A stretch of DNA of 64,000 nt from Amyelois transitella. Its lineage: Eukaryota; Arthropoda; Insecta; Lepidoptera; Pyralidae. The DNA is taken from NCBI RefSeq assembly GCF_032362555.1, contig NC_083509.1:8517001-8581000 (forward strand). Reading direction: 5' to 3'. How positions within the stretch are numbered: the stretch's first letter is position 1; each line of letters starts with the position of its first letter. Shown here piece by piece: positions 51,401 through 60,089 of the stretch. Position numbers and translations under genes: made by a program. The notes under the pieces are model-generated. The model did no database searches. It was not told the DNA's origin and worked only from the letters and a program-made list of their open reading frames with translations.

Positions 51401-54400
51401 ATTAAATTCTTGAAATAGGTCATGTTCACACATATCACAAATTAATACAGTTATGTAAACGTTACATTATGTCGATTTTCCTACCGGTTGACATGTTCAA
51501 TGAGCCGAAAAGGGACCCGAGTTACCGCGGACTGACACCCGCCCACCATGGGTCTGACAAAGACGCGTCCGTTGTTTGATGGCTGTTTGAAGAGCCTATT
51601 ACATGCGCTTCTTATCAACAAACTTCTACGTGCTACCGTCAAAACATAGTAAATTGTAAAAAAGACTGACACCCACCACATATATATATTGTCTATACAA
51701 GTTTCTTATCAACATAATACTGCCAAGAATTATATTCAATATTGCAGAACAAAGATATAGCAAATTACTTTTAAATATGATAATACCATAAAAATTACAT
51801 ATAGTATATATTGGTCAAACTCGAACACATAACAGGCATCAAATATTTAAATGAGAATCAGCATTCCTCCGAACGCTTCAATAAGCGATACCTGGCGTTC
51901 AATCGTTTACGTTTAATGAAACCGCAGCACCGCTATGCAATACTGTGTGCAATGCACAGCATAGTGGAATTCCATAGAAATTCAAATTATAATGAAAATT
52001 CACTACAGAACGTGCAAGAAAATACATACATACATAAAATCACGCCTCTTTCCCGGAGGGGTAGGCAGAGACTACCTCTTTCCACTTGCCACGATCTCTG
52101 CACTTTCACCGCCGAGCTTGCATGAAGAGAGTTATGAATGTGGATGAAGCATAGGAAATATGCAGAGATCGTGCAAGAAAATATTGATTAAAATTATCAG
52201 GGATACCTACGAATCATTGAAAATTGTATGTATAAGTAATCTTATATGCCATTTGGAACTTCCCAAAATGATGAAATAGTGAGTTATTTAAGAGTATCCG
52301 CGTAAAACATCGAGGACGTTTAAAAAGTGTGATGAGCGTAGATGAAGCTGAAGAGATCTGTAATGTCCGAAGTAAGTAGTAAGTAGAATCAAATGCGTTG
52401 ATATATATGTATATACATATATGGTCAAATTCAACGAGTTCTGATAAATATACCGTGTTATGAAAAGCTTTTCGCTTGCGTTAATTTCAATATTACAACC
52501 CAGATCGTATATAAAAAGGAAAGAAAAAATTATTCAGTGAAAAATGTAAGCCAGCGAAACAAAATGGGAACATGGGAAGGCGTGGAGAACCTGGGTGTTC
52601 TGAGCCTCATTGCGTGTGGATTCACGTCGCCGAGCAAAAGTTCCGAGTGTGTGCAATTAGTTCCCTTCTTGCTGGCAAAGCGAGCGCTGAGGCTTAAAAC
52701 GTGAGCCGTGGCTCAGGGAACACCTGCGACTGCTACACAATATTGATAGCCGGCTTTGTCGTTTACAAACATTTCCTACAGAGTTTCTTTTCCCATTAAT
52801 TTCCTAAGATAGGTACTTGTGACGTTCTTATTATGATGGTTTATGGATGGTTAGATTCCCGTTAGTTACCGATTAGGTATGAGAGACAAATATCGACTTA
52901 AGGTTAGGCATTCACAAAAATTACAAGTCTCAATGTTGATGAATTTGAATTTATATCATAGAAATGTGATCTATCAATCACATAACCAACTTAAGGAGCA
53001 GAAATTTCTAAGGCGCATCAAGGTTCTGCACCATAAAAAAATGATATGATTCACATAAAAATAAGATGTATGTTATATCTGTGAAGCACAAGCGTCAAGA
53101 ACCATAATACTGGTAAATCCGGTAAGCTGCTGTCGCACCGCACCTACATAAGCATTCACTAGACAGCCGCATTTCCAGCTTCGAATTTATAAACAACGAA
53201 TGACACAATATTGAAAAATTCTTGTAGGTACTTACATCTAAAAGGAAATACTATGGCGTTTTTTTTCGGTCAAATATAACCCTCTATGTTAACTGGTGAT
53301 CACTTATTGATTTATCATTATTAATATATATATGGGCACGTCTATATCCCTTGCGGGGTAGACAGAGCCAACAGACTTGCAAAGACTGAATGGCCACGTT
53401 CAGCTATTTGGCTAAATGATAGAATTGAGATTCAAGTAGTGACAGGTTATCATCATTATTATCTGCGTCTTTATGTTATACTTTTGTCGTTTTAGTTTGT
53501 TTAAAATAAAAAGAAGTACATATTACAAAATAGGAATGTAAAAAAATTAACATTGTTATTATACGTGAAAACTCTTTTACCATTCTTGTACAGATTCGGT
53601 GAAACAAGAAACACAATGTATGGAGAAATTTTCTTTTCAATTTCTTATTCAAATATTTGAATGGTACGTTGCGGTAGCTGGTTTTTATTTCGATTGATGA
53701 TAATTAATTGTAATACTCGTATGTAGAAACATAAGCTCATAAAATATGTCTTTATATTTATGTCATAAATTTCTTATAAAAATGGGTGAAAGCGACAAAA
53801 TGATAAACTGCGATATCCTTGGTTTTGAAAGCAACCTCTCAGCGAGCGTAGTTACTAAGTTCATCTTTATATCTATATATATAAAACTCTTCCGTTACTG
53901 AGTGACTGACTGACAGACAACGCACAGTCGAAACTACTGGTCGTAGACAGCTGAAATTTGGAATGTAGGTTCCTTGGGATATGTAGGGGAGCACTAAGAA
54001 AGGATTTTTGGAAATTCAACCCCCAAGGGGGGGAAAAGGGGTTAAAACGTTTCTATGAAAAATCTTATTCCTTGGGTTTATAAACTTGAAACTTGGCATG
54101 AACACGTACATAGGCAAGTAAATATGTTTGACATTATAAGTTTTTTCAAACTACCCTCCAATCGTGATTTAGGGGGTGCGATTGGGTGACTGATTTATTA
54201 ACGCACAGCCGAAACCGCTCGGTATAGGAGTCTGAGATTTTGAACAGAGGTTCCTTTAGTAACATAAGTGAGCACTAAGAAGGGATTTTTGAAATGTCAA
54301 CCCCCAAGGGGGGGAAACGGGATAAACTGAGCCGGGGCAGCGGGAAAGTTCTAACGAGATACCGTGGCCCCGGAACGCAAAGGGCAACTGAAGGAACGAG

Positions 54401-55244
54401 GTGGGTTTTAGTCAGTAAAAGTCTGACACTCCCTTCCGTTCCACCCAGAGCGGGAGAGGTCATTTGATGATTTCCCATCCTTAAAAAAAAAGACTTTGTA
54501 TGACAACTTTCTACTAATATTATAAAGAGGAACAATCTATTTTTTTATATGTTTGTTTGTTTACACATGTAATCGATAAACTCCGAAACTACTGAATCGA
54601 TTTCAAACATTCACCATTAGAAAGCTACATCATCCCTGAGTAACACAGGCTATATTTAATTCCAGTTGTAACAAGATTTCAGCCTGTGGAAGAAAAAGCC
54701 CTGTCGAGATCATTAAAAAACGCTATATATAACCGAATTACACGTGGGCGAAACCGCGGGCGGAAAGCTAGTACTCGTATATAGCGTAGTGCCAAGGGCA
54801 AGGACTATAGACTTGCATAGTTCCTAGGATCTTAAAGATTTACTTGTTGCCACAATATGGCGCAGCATTACTCTTAAATATTTCTTTATACTCGATCTGA
54901 TGATCGACTTAGACTATGAAGAGAAAACTTATCATGCATTGTTGATACTATGCAAGTTTTCCCTTCTTCGTCTTAGCTCCATGTGCATTATTTCTGCACA
55001 TTATTGCGGGCCGGTCGACTATGTTTTAACTAATGAATATAAAAACTTACGAGAGCAACGGTGTTGTTGTTCTGCTGCAACCAGCGCAGTATGGCGCTGG
55101 CGGTGGTGAAGTCAGGTCGCGGCGGCGGCGGGATCGCATGCTGCAGCGAGCTGGCCAGCTGCTGCGCCAGATCCAGTGCGCGGGCGCGGGCCGACCGACC
55201 CGACCCGCTGTTCGTTGTGCTGACTGGACCCGTGCCGCCCGCTT
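30458..55244 (-). CDS. Liprin-beta: liprin-beta (5' end incomplete)
   Basis: Scaffold protein with an N-terminal coiled coil and three C-terminal SAM domains; liprins organise cell-cortex and presynaptic assemblies. Exons, minus strand: 55244-55051, 39731-39558, 36281-36132, 35851-35689, 34692-34530, 33588-33366, 32814-32604, 32255-32049, 31763-31652, 31126-31030, 30619-30458. All phases agree, giving about 618 residues. The first exon here has a Ser/Arg and Ala/Gln/Leu-rich region ending ASAILRWLQQNN. The second and third encode the coiled coil (RVRRLEVDKESLQLQVQVL, RSSLETQKLELL). A disordered linker follows, then SAM1 (TTCGWLESLGLEVYV, KELGIKHPMHKKKIVLAL), SAM2 (WALRWLEDVGV, LHALSIRRG) and SAM3 (SSHRVMQWLKQIDLAEYAPN, GVHGGLMLLEPRF). 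The tail ends GQIS, as I recall for vertebrate liprin-beta-2. The coiled coil is much shorter than in vertebrates. An in-frame donor at 30503 allows another 3' end. Confidence 0.93.
31376..31495 (+). repeat. SINE tail fragment with palindrome
   Basis: The segment 'atagtatcgttgagttagta' matches the tail of the SINE at 24.8 kb. In it sits a perfect 17-bp inverted repeat (31418-31434 and 31440-31456, ctcaagatttgtgttag) with a five-base loop. It lies in the liprin-beta intron between the exons at 31.65 and 31.13 kb. Confidence 0.65.
32333..32361 (+). repeat. 29-bp direct repeat, copy 1
   Basis: Identical to 33281-33309. It begins tatggtacagtgacctataa and ends tggtaaaac. The copy lies in the liprin-beta intron between the SAM2 exon and the first SAM3 exon. 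Confidence 0.95.
33281..33309 (+). repeat. 29-bp direct repeat, copy 2
   Basis: Identical to 32333-32361. This copy lies in the intron between the SAM1 and SAM2 exons, so the pair brackets SAM2. A few further bases after the repeat (gaag, aaa) also agree. Confidence 0.95.
34105..34169 (-). pseudogene. decayed copy of the start of the SAM1 exon
   Basis: On the minus strand the segment keeps the acceptor (ACACAG) and then reads QTTDVSQLVPETTCG, against QTTDVRQWDCDTTCG in the true exon at 33588. About 65 bp align with few gaps, including intron bases before the acceptor. The rest of the SAM domain is absent, so it cannot encode a domain. It lies in the intron directly upstream of the SAM1 exon. 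Confidence 0.75.
34722..34865 (-). mobile_element. Helitron-like 3' fragment
   Basis: The plus strand reads CTAGCTTTTGCACGCAGCTT, the reverse complement of the CTAG-ending terminus of lepidopteran Helitrons (gcgaagccgcgggcaaaagctag). Degenerate body follows; the far end is unclear. Confidence 0.55.
35075..35172 (-). repeat. tRNA-headed SINE fragment
   Basis: On the minus strand: GTTGGTGGCAGAGCGGTTAA (A box), then a degenerate B box CGTTCAGATCCTCCCGCGAC. This matches the head type seen at 5.4 kb. It lies in a liprin-beta intron. Confidence 0.6.
36282..39364. other. liprin-beta intron, no further gene seen
   Basis: About 3 kb of AT-rich DNA between coiled-coil exons. A GC-richer patch at 36.66-36.80 kb has no open frame of note. 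Confidence 0.5.
39365..39431. repeat. 31-bp perfect palindrome
   Basis: Arms 39365-39395 and 39401-39431 are exact reverse complements (cttaaggtatccaagacaag at the outside) with the five-base loop tcccg. It lies 25 bp from a decayed copy of a liprin-beta exon. Confidence 0.97.
39457..39522 (-). pseudogene. partial copy of the liprin-beta coiled-coil exon
   Basis: The minus strand reads KSLSLLVQVLSEQIVAEKEN, matching KESLQLQVQVLSEQIAAQNE of the true exon at 39731-39558. Seventeen bases 'gatctgctccgacaaca' and more are identical in both. The frame is still open, but no acceptor or donor is conserved. The true exon lies about 110 bp upstream in the sense of transcription. Confidence 0.8.
39925..40293 (+). 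repeat. dispersed lepidopteran repeat, copy 1
   Basis: It starts 'gggtcccttattactaagcg', has 'ctgtatctcataaaccgtta', 'ggaacggaaccctttacgtg' and ends 'ccgcacttggccggtt'. The same order of blocks occurs at 63.13-63.52 kb. No coding capacity. Confidence 0.7.
41177..42954 (-). CDS. probable alternative N-terminal module of liprin-beta
   Basis: Four candidate exons on the minus strand: 42954-42682 (ATG start, MNCLNRRGGRREFVFVEPSA, Tyr/Pro-rich then acidic, donor GTGAGT), 42383-42110 (starts MRELGRGGSLVAATIAALH, Ser/Arg-rich, donor GTACGT), 41998-41873 and 41802-41177 (long Ser/Asp- and Arg-rich region ending in a Pro/Cys/His/Trp-rich patch). The last three share phases (1, 1, 0), and the final donor is phase 0, fitting the liprin-beta coiled-coil exon at 39731 exactly. 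No clear acceptor links the first exon to the second, so they may be two separate first exons. The proteins are low-complexity and I do not recognise them; an independent gene nested in the intron is also possible. Confidence 0.55.
44414..44575 (+). repeat. 'ggggtagac' SINE-like repeat, copy 1
   Basis: Diverged copy: 'tcacgtctttatctcttacg' then 'gtagtgacaggttgtgctag' and 'cccatcacct'. Compare the better copies at 50.9 and 56.7 kb. Confidence 0.7.
47547..47705 (+). mobile_element. Helitron-like fragment
   Basis: It starts 'tccatactaatattacatat', has a TTTGTTTG tract and 'gaactggtctccatgaagtt', and breaks off at 'cacgtgggcgaagttt', just before the expected CTAG end. Confidence 0.5.
47712..47838 (+). 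repeat. 'ggggtagac' SINE-like repeat, copy 2
   Basis: Contains 'cacgtctatatcccttgcgg', 'gacagagccaacagtcttca' and 'ggaattgagattaaaatagt'. It directly follows the broken Helitron-like fragment. Confidence 0.8.
50907..51070 (+). repeat. 'ggggtagac' SINE-like repeat, copy 3
   Basis: Contains 'atcacgtctatatccctagc', 'gatagaattgagattcaaat' and 'ctagcccatcgcctaaaaga'. Confidence 0.8.
51224..51351. repeat. hairpin followed by its own inverted copy
   Basis: First hairpin: arms 51224-51252 and 51260-51288 (29 bp, perfect) with loop tcttata. Second hairpin: arms 51293-51314 and 51320-51341 (22 bp, perfect). Its loop region reads tataaga, the reverse complement of the first loop. A 31-bp direct repeat (51260-51290 and 51321-51351) follows from the same structure. 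Confidence 0.97.
52028..52175. repeat. rearranged fold-back copy of the 15.5-kb SINE-like repeat
   Basis: The head is forward (cgcctctttcccggaggggt to ccacgatctctgca), but the tail (accgccgagcttgcatgaag to tgcagagatcgtg) is inverted relative to the 15.54-kb copy. The inner parts, 52090-52102 and 52161-52173, are perfect 13-bp inverted arms that extend further with one mismatch. Confidence 0.85.
53335..53452 (+). repeat. 'ggggtagac' SINE-like repeat, copy 4
   Basis: Contains 'cacgtctatatcccttgcgg', 'aatggccacgttcagctatt' and 'gattcaagtagtgacaggtt'. Confidence 0.85.
53872..54511 (+). mobile_element. 640-bp non-autonomous element, copy 1
   Basis: It begins TCTATATATATAAAACTCTT and ends GACTTTGTATGACAACTTTC, with two internal 'aacccccaagggggggaaa' blocks. 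An almost identical copy lies inverted at 58.73-59.37 kb. A frame of about 80 codons inside is shared by both but has no recognisable domain. The TC start could indicate a Helitron relative; I do not see a CTAG end or clear terminal inverted repeats. Confidence 0.8.
54510..54771 (+). mobile_element. non-autonomous Helitron-like element
   Basis: It starts TCTACTAATATTATAAAGAG, abutting the previous element, and ends 'cgaaaccgcgggcggaaagctag', with the GC-rich 3' stretch and CTAG terminus typical of the group. The following base is T. No coding sequence. Confidence 0.75.
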
Positions 55245-56711
55245 CTAAAGACAGAATAAAACATAGAATGTCAATCCAGCATTTATTTGTACCGGTAGAA
55301 TTGATTGAAAAAGTAAATAGATATATTACAATCATAACCTTATTGAAACAAATGCTTATAATTAAGACTTGAGCATTTCCCAATAAAAAAATATTAGACC
55401 TGGTGATGATGGATCTTAGAGATAAAAAAACTAAAAAATTAAAGTATTGTTCTATTTGTTACATTTTACGGAATATTATGGAAAAACTAATAAGTACCAT
55501 ATTACCCCAAAAGTAATGGATGCTAATTAATCGATTATAACGCGATTAGCAATGTTGATAGGATCAAGCAAACGAAGCAAAATTCTTATCGATATCATAG
55601 TGACAATTTCAAGTGGAGCGAGGTAGAAACTTAATTTATAGAGAAGTTAAACCGGAGTGTTCCAAATTAAGGAAGTTAGTCAAGTAAAGAGCATCGCTGT
55701 TGCTCCGAGAAAATCGAACTTTGCAATTTGAATCGTACTTTATGACATTAACGAGTTGGACTTGACGAGATGCAGGAAAACACAGTTACGACTTGTTTTT
55801 AAAATTTAGTAGGTATTCATAAAATTCTTATGACTTGTACAAACTGAACGGTGAAACTGAAAGAGTAACAATAAATTGCACATCAAACATATAAAATATA
55901 AGACAAAAGCAATCGCAGAAAAAACAGGTAATCATATCATATCATCAGAATAATGAGGGTTATTATTCTGTCCAGATAACTTTAATTTATTATTTCTATG
56001 CATCCCAAATCAACTTGGAAAGTATGAACCACGGAGCATTGAAACAAGCGCGGCTGAATCAAATATAACCAGTACACCCCATTTCGCGTTAGATGGCGTG
56101 GCAGCGCATTGTGTATACGATGACAGAGAAAAGTGCATTAAAAAAGCTCTAAATGGCATATAAGATGAACTGTATCACAATCAAAGATATCATGTGTAAT
56201 CAGTAGTGGAATGGTAGAAGAAAAGAAATAAATTGACAAAGGAGAACATATCATTGTAGGGATTAATCTGAATCGCGGTGATAGCATTTTCACTTTTTCT
56301 GACTATATAAGAAAACGGCATTATTATCAATTTGGAGGTGTAGATCGTCTGTCGTGTCGACACTTACTAAGCATTGATCGCTGCCTTGTGCAGTCGTATC
56401 TGCTTAGTAAGGAGGAGTCACGCTTTTCGAATTGTTTAACGATGTTAAACTGGCCTGCATGTAGCGTGCGCCGACTCCCGCTCGCCCGGACGGCCGGCCG
56501 CGTCGGTGAGGCTCGCGCACATTCCCTGCTAGGCCTTGCAATACGCGTGTTGTTGTTAGTAGCTAAACACCGGGTTTAGAAGTCGTGAACACTTCCATAT
56601 GCGGGCGCTGACCAAAATCAGCTGCCAGTTTTTTGCTATACCGACATTAATAAATATTAAATCTTTATTTTTTTTTCCTCTCTCACATAGAATAACACAC
56701 ACATACATACA

Positions 56712-56930
56712 TATGGTCACGTCTATATCCCTTGCGGGGTAGACAGAGCCAACAGTCTTATAGTGACAGGTTGCTAGCTCTAGTATCACCTAAAAAAGGA
56801 TCCCAAGTTTGTAAGCCTATCCCTTAGTCGCCTTTTACGACATCCATGGGAAAGAGATGGAGTGGTCGTATTCTTTTTTGTATTGGTACTGGAAACCACA
56901 CGGCACCAATACAAAAAATAACACACACAG
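56712..56930 (+). repeat. 'ggggtagac' SINE-like repeat, copy 5, with the 3' portion
   Basis: Contains 'cacgtctatatcccttgcgg', lacks the middle 'aaggccacgttcagctg' block, then continues 'cccttagtcgccttttacga' and 'catccatgggaaagagatgg' to 'aaccacacggcaccaataca'. This copy keeps the longest 3' portion in the window. Confidence 0.85.
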
Positions 56931-57966
56931 TTAAAAAATAAGAAGTAAGATGAACCATGCAGTTACAAAATGTATACAATGCAGGTAAATCTTACACTAG
57001 TTTAGGAACATTAGGTATGGAGAAAAACAAAAAAAATGTAAGAATTATGAAATAAAACAAAATAAGCATTAATTTCCATCATGCGACTGCACTCTACAAA
57101 ACTGCAGTGCGGTGTACCTTAAGGAAAGATTAACACTTGTTTACCATTATTGCATGATTCTAAACAATAAATCGAAGATAAAAACATTTTTTGATTGATT
57201 TTGAAAAAGCTACATGTCATGAAATAGAACGACCAAGGTTGTTTACCAAGGGATTTGGTAAGGTTTTTCAAAAATTCACACGATGTTTGTGAAGTTTCAC
57301 CACATAAACAGCACCCCATACACACACTCCACGGTCAAGTATACAATGTCAACTGATTGGAAAACTGTAAACGAGATACCTAGAAGTGACAGTTCATTGG
57401 AACGTGCAATTGATATCGAGCCAGAGATATCAATTACAGGTGTTCATTACGGAAGTGTACTGGAATTTGATCTCATTGTAACATTTGAATTAGAGGTAGT
57501 TTCTATAATAAACACAAACAAACAATGCATCTAAACAGAATGAAGACAAATGAATATTAATCGCCAGGACCAGTATTGAACAAAATTAATTAAACGTGCA
57601 AAAAACAGACTTTCCTAGAAAACACGAACCTATAATCTACTATTTCAAAAATTTTCATAAAACAGTCTACAACAGCTCAAATCTCTTCGAAATTACTCTA
57701 CTCGCGCAAATTGCGCGGGGACCGAGTGAATTGCATCCGCCCAGGAACAATGGCGCTTTTGCCTCGAGCACAAAAGAAAAAAATCCTCATCATTTTACCC
57801 TTCGTTATAGCGGGACCACGTAGCAATATCTTCAGAGAATTAGAGTAAAATTTTTCTATATTAAATCGGTCAACTTATAGACGAACGAAAGTCTGCAAAC
57901 GTAAATAAATATTCTTTGTGAGATTTTAAACATAATCAACACTAATTTCTATATTTTTATTGTAGA

Positions 57967-58195
57967 CTAGCTTTTGCCCGCGGCTTCGCCCGCGCATATT
58001 TATTTTAGATTATAAGGATACGCCATAAAATTTCTCCCATTTTACCCCCTTAGGAATATAATTTCCAAAAAATTCTTTCTTAGTGTATCCCTCCTAATTA
58101 AAATCTACGTTCCTGTCAAATTTCATCTTTATTGGCTCAGTAGATTTTGAGATTTCGTGATTCCTAAGTGAGTGTTTTTCGCTTTTATATATAAA
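57967..58195 (-). mobile_element. Helitron-like element, inverted
   Basis: The plus strand starts CTAGCTTTTGCCCGCGGCTT, the reverse complement of a Helitron 3' terminus, followed by 'gtcaaatttcatctttattg'. It ends near 'tttatatataaaattcgggt'; the far boundary is approximate. Confidence 0.65.
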
Positions 58196-58733
58196 ATTCG
58201 GGTGTTTTATTTATGCATACCGATTACGCCGAGATTTATGGACCAATTTACGTGATTCTTTTTTTGTTCGGTAGAGTATACTTTCAAGTTGGTCCCGTTG
58301 TTACCTAGTCAGGATCTGATGATGGTATTCCAGGGAAATCAAGGGCAAACCTCAAATTTACAGGCAATTACGTTTTTGACAATTTCATAGATCTGTTTAA
58401 GTATTTGCGTCTGATAGTCATCACCCCATGTGAATGAGCTGATTGATGGAAGGTACAACTCCTCAACGGTTAGGAGTTGAAAGAAAATTCTTACGAAGTT
58501 ATACGTACATGTGAGGCTATTAGGTTGACCTGATAATAAAAAGTAAATCTCATTAACGTTAAGAATTTAGGTGAAAATGGATGCGGACAAATTTCGTCTC
58601 TTCACTTGTTTCCTTTTAGCTGTTTGTATGGGTAGTGTTAACACAAAATAGGAATTTAAAGGCGTGATGTTATTAATGTTATGCATGTATGTATATAATT
58701 ATGTATGTTATTATGTATGTTAAAGAGACGACT

Positions 58734-59372
58734 GAAAGTTGTCATACAAAGTCTTTTTTTTAAGGATGGGAAATCATCAAATGACCTCTCCCGCTCTGGG
58801 TGGAACGGAAGGGAGTGTCAGACTTTTACTGACTAAAACCCACCTCGTTCCTTCAGTTGCCCTTTGCGTTCCGGGGCCACGGTATCTCGTTAGAACTTTC
58901 CCGCAGCCCCGGCTCAGTTTATCCCGTTTCCCCCCCTTGGGGGTTGACATTTCAAAAATCCCTTCTTAGTGCTCACTTATGTTACTAAAGGAACCTCTGT
59001 TCAAAATCTCAGACTCCTATACCGAGCGGTTTCGGCTGTGCGTTAATAAATCAGTCACCCAATCGCACCCCCTAAATCACGATTGGAGGGTAGTTTGAAA
59101 AAACTTATAATGTCAAACATATTTACTTGCCTATGTACGTGTTCATGCCAAGTTTCAAGTTTATAAACCCAAGGAATAAGATTTTTCATAGAAACGTTTT
59201 TACCCCTTTTCCCCCCCTTGGGGGTTGAATTTCCAAAAATCCTTTCTTAGTGCTCCCCTACATATCTCAAGGAACCTACATTCAAAATTTCAGCTGTCTA
59301 CGACCAGTAGTTTCGACTGTGCGTTGTCTGTCAGTCAGTCACTCAGTAACGGAAGAGTTTTATATATATAGA
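58734..59372 (-). mobile_element. 640-bp non-autonomous element, copy 2 (inverted)
   Basis: Reverse complement of 53872-54511, with only scattered differences over 639 bp. It lies about 4.2 kb from copy 1, with the liprin-beta exon at 55.05-55.24 kb between them. Confidence 0.85.
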
Positions 59373-59444
59373 TTGCATTTAGCTTCTGTCTATCTCATAG
59401 TAGCATATTCTCGATTGCATTCTCGGCTCAGTAGTACTACTAAG

Positions 59445-59494
59445 TCTGTGGGGATCACGAATGGTACTTATCTACCATTCGTGATCCCCACAGA
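59445..59494. repeat. 22-bp perfect inverted repeat
   Basis: Arms 59445-59466 and 59473-59494 (outer bases tctgtggggatcacgaatgg) are exact complements with the six-base loop cttatc. Confidence 0.97.
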
Positions 59495-59974
59495 TGTGAT
59501 TCCCATAGTCGCTTTCTTCCTGCCATAATGTAAGTTTCCTAGTAAATATTTAAGTTTTACAAATTTTCTAAATCTATCTTTTGTTATCATGATAACAGTT
59601 AGTTTTGATATCTTTTATGTTTGTTTTGCGTAAAAACTAATCTTCAGATACTTATGTATCAGCTAACTCGATAACAGCTTCATTACATGCAACTGAAACA
59701 ACGTGTATTAGGCTCAGTTAATCTACATAAATGAATTACTTTTCAGTGTCACGTGCAACAACTTCCACCTAGTCACGCGTTTGGGGAGTTGCCAACAAGT
59801 TCAAAACTTAGGGATAATCAAGGCATTAATTGAGCTTGCCTGCGCCTCCTTGTAACACCACCATAGGTCAAACATTAACTCCCCGAACCATTATATTTAC
59901 AGAGAATTTTTTTTTAATTTGAATATTATCATGGCTTGCGCTATCGTTTCTAAGTGATAAAGGTATGTACATAC

Positions 59975-60061
59975 GTTGCGGTATTTGCGAGTCAGCGGTG
60001 TCCACGTCACCGAACAGCCTCTGACTGCACACGTCCAGCAACCACCAGCGGGTCACATGTT
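59975..60061 (-). CDS. possible upstream exon of liprin-beta
   Basis: An open GC-richer segment on the minus strand, from an acceptor (ATCTCCCAG) to a GTATGT donor, reads HVTRWWLLDVCSQRLFGDVD and then TADSQIPQ. Its phase-1 end fits the phase of the liprin-beta exon at 55244. The context resembles loosely the vertebrate liprin-beta N-terminus, which has a helical leucine-rich segment followed by a QIP motif. The match is weak and the exon could belong to another gene. Confidence 0.35.
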
Positions 60062-60089
60062 CTGGGAGATGCCAACAGCCTGGCATGAT

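Larger units (their letters stand above)
43045..55050. other. very large liprin-beta intron
   Basis: About 12 kb with no supported exon. It holds four copies of the 'tatatcccttgcggggtagac' repeat family, a Helitron-like fragment, a fold-back repeat array at 51.2 kb, a rearranged SINE at 52.0 kb and one of two inverted 640-bp elements. GC-richer unexplained patches are at 45.26-45.33, 48.00-48.10 and 50.64-50.88 kb. Confidence 0.55.
55245..59974. other. liprin-beta upstream intron or 5' region
   Basis: No firm exon. A GC-rich patch at about 56.45-56.55 kb reads on the minus strand as a short ATG-led frame (MCASLTDAAGRPGERES) of 25 codons and could be a 5' exon or promoter-associated CpG-rich DNA. 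Repeats fill most of the rest. Confidence 0.4.

Noticed and set aside
54275-54535. Frame of about 86 codons shared with 58739-58969
   Set aside because: It lies inside the two copies of one mobile element. Similarity is explained by the repeat, and no domain or start context supports a gene.
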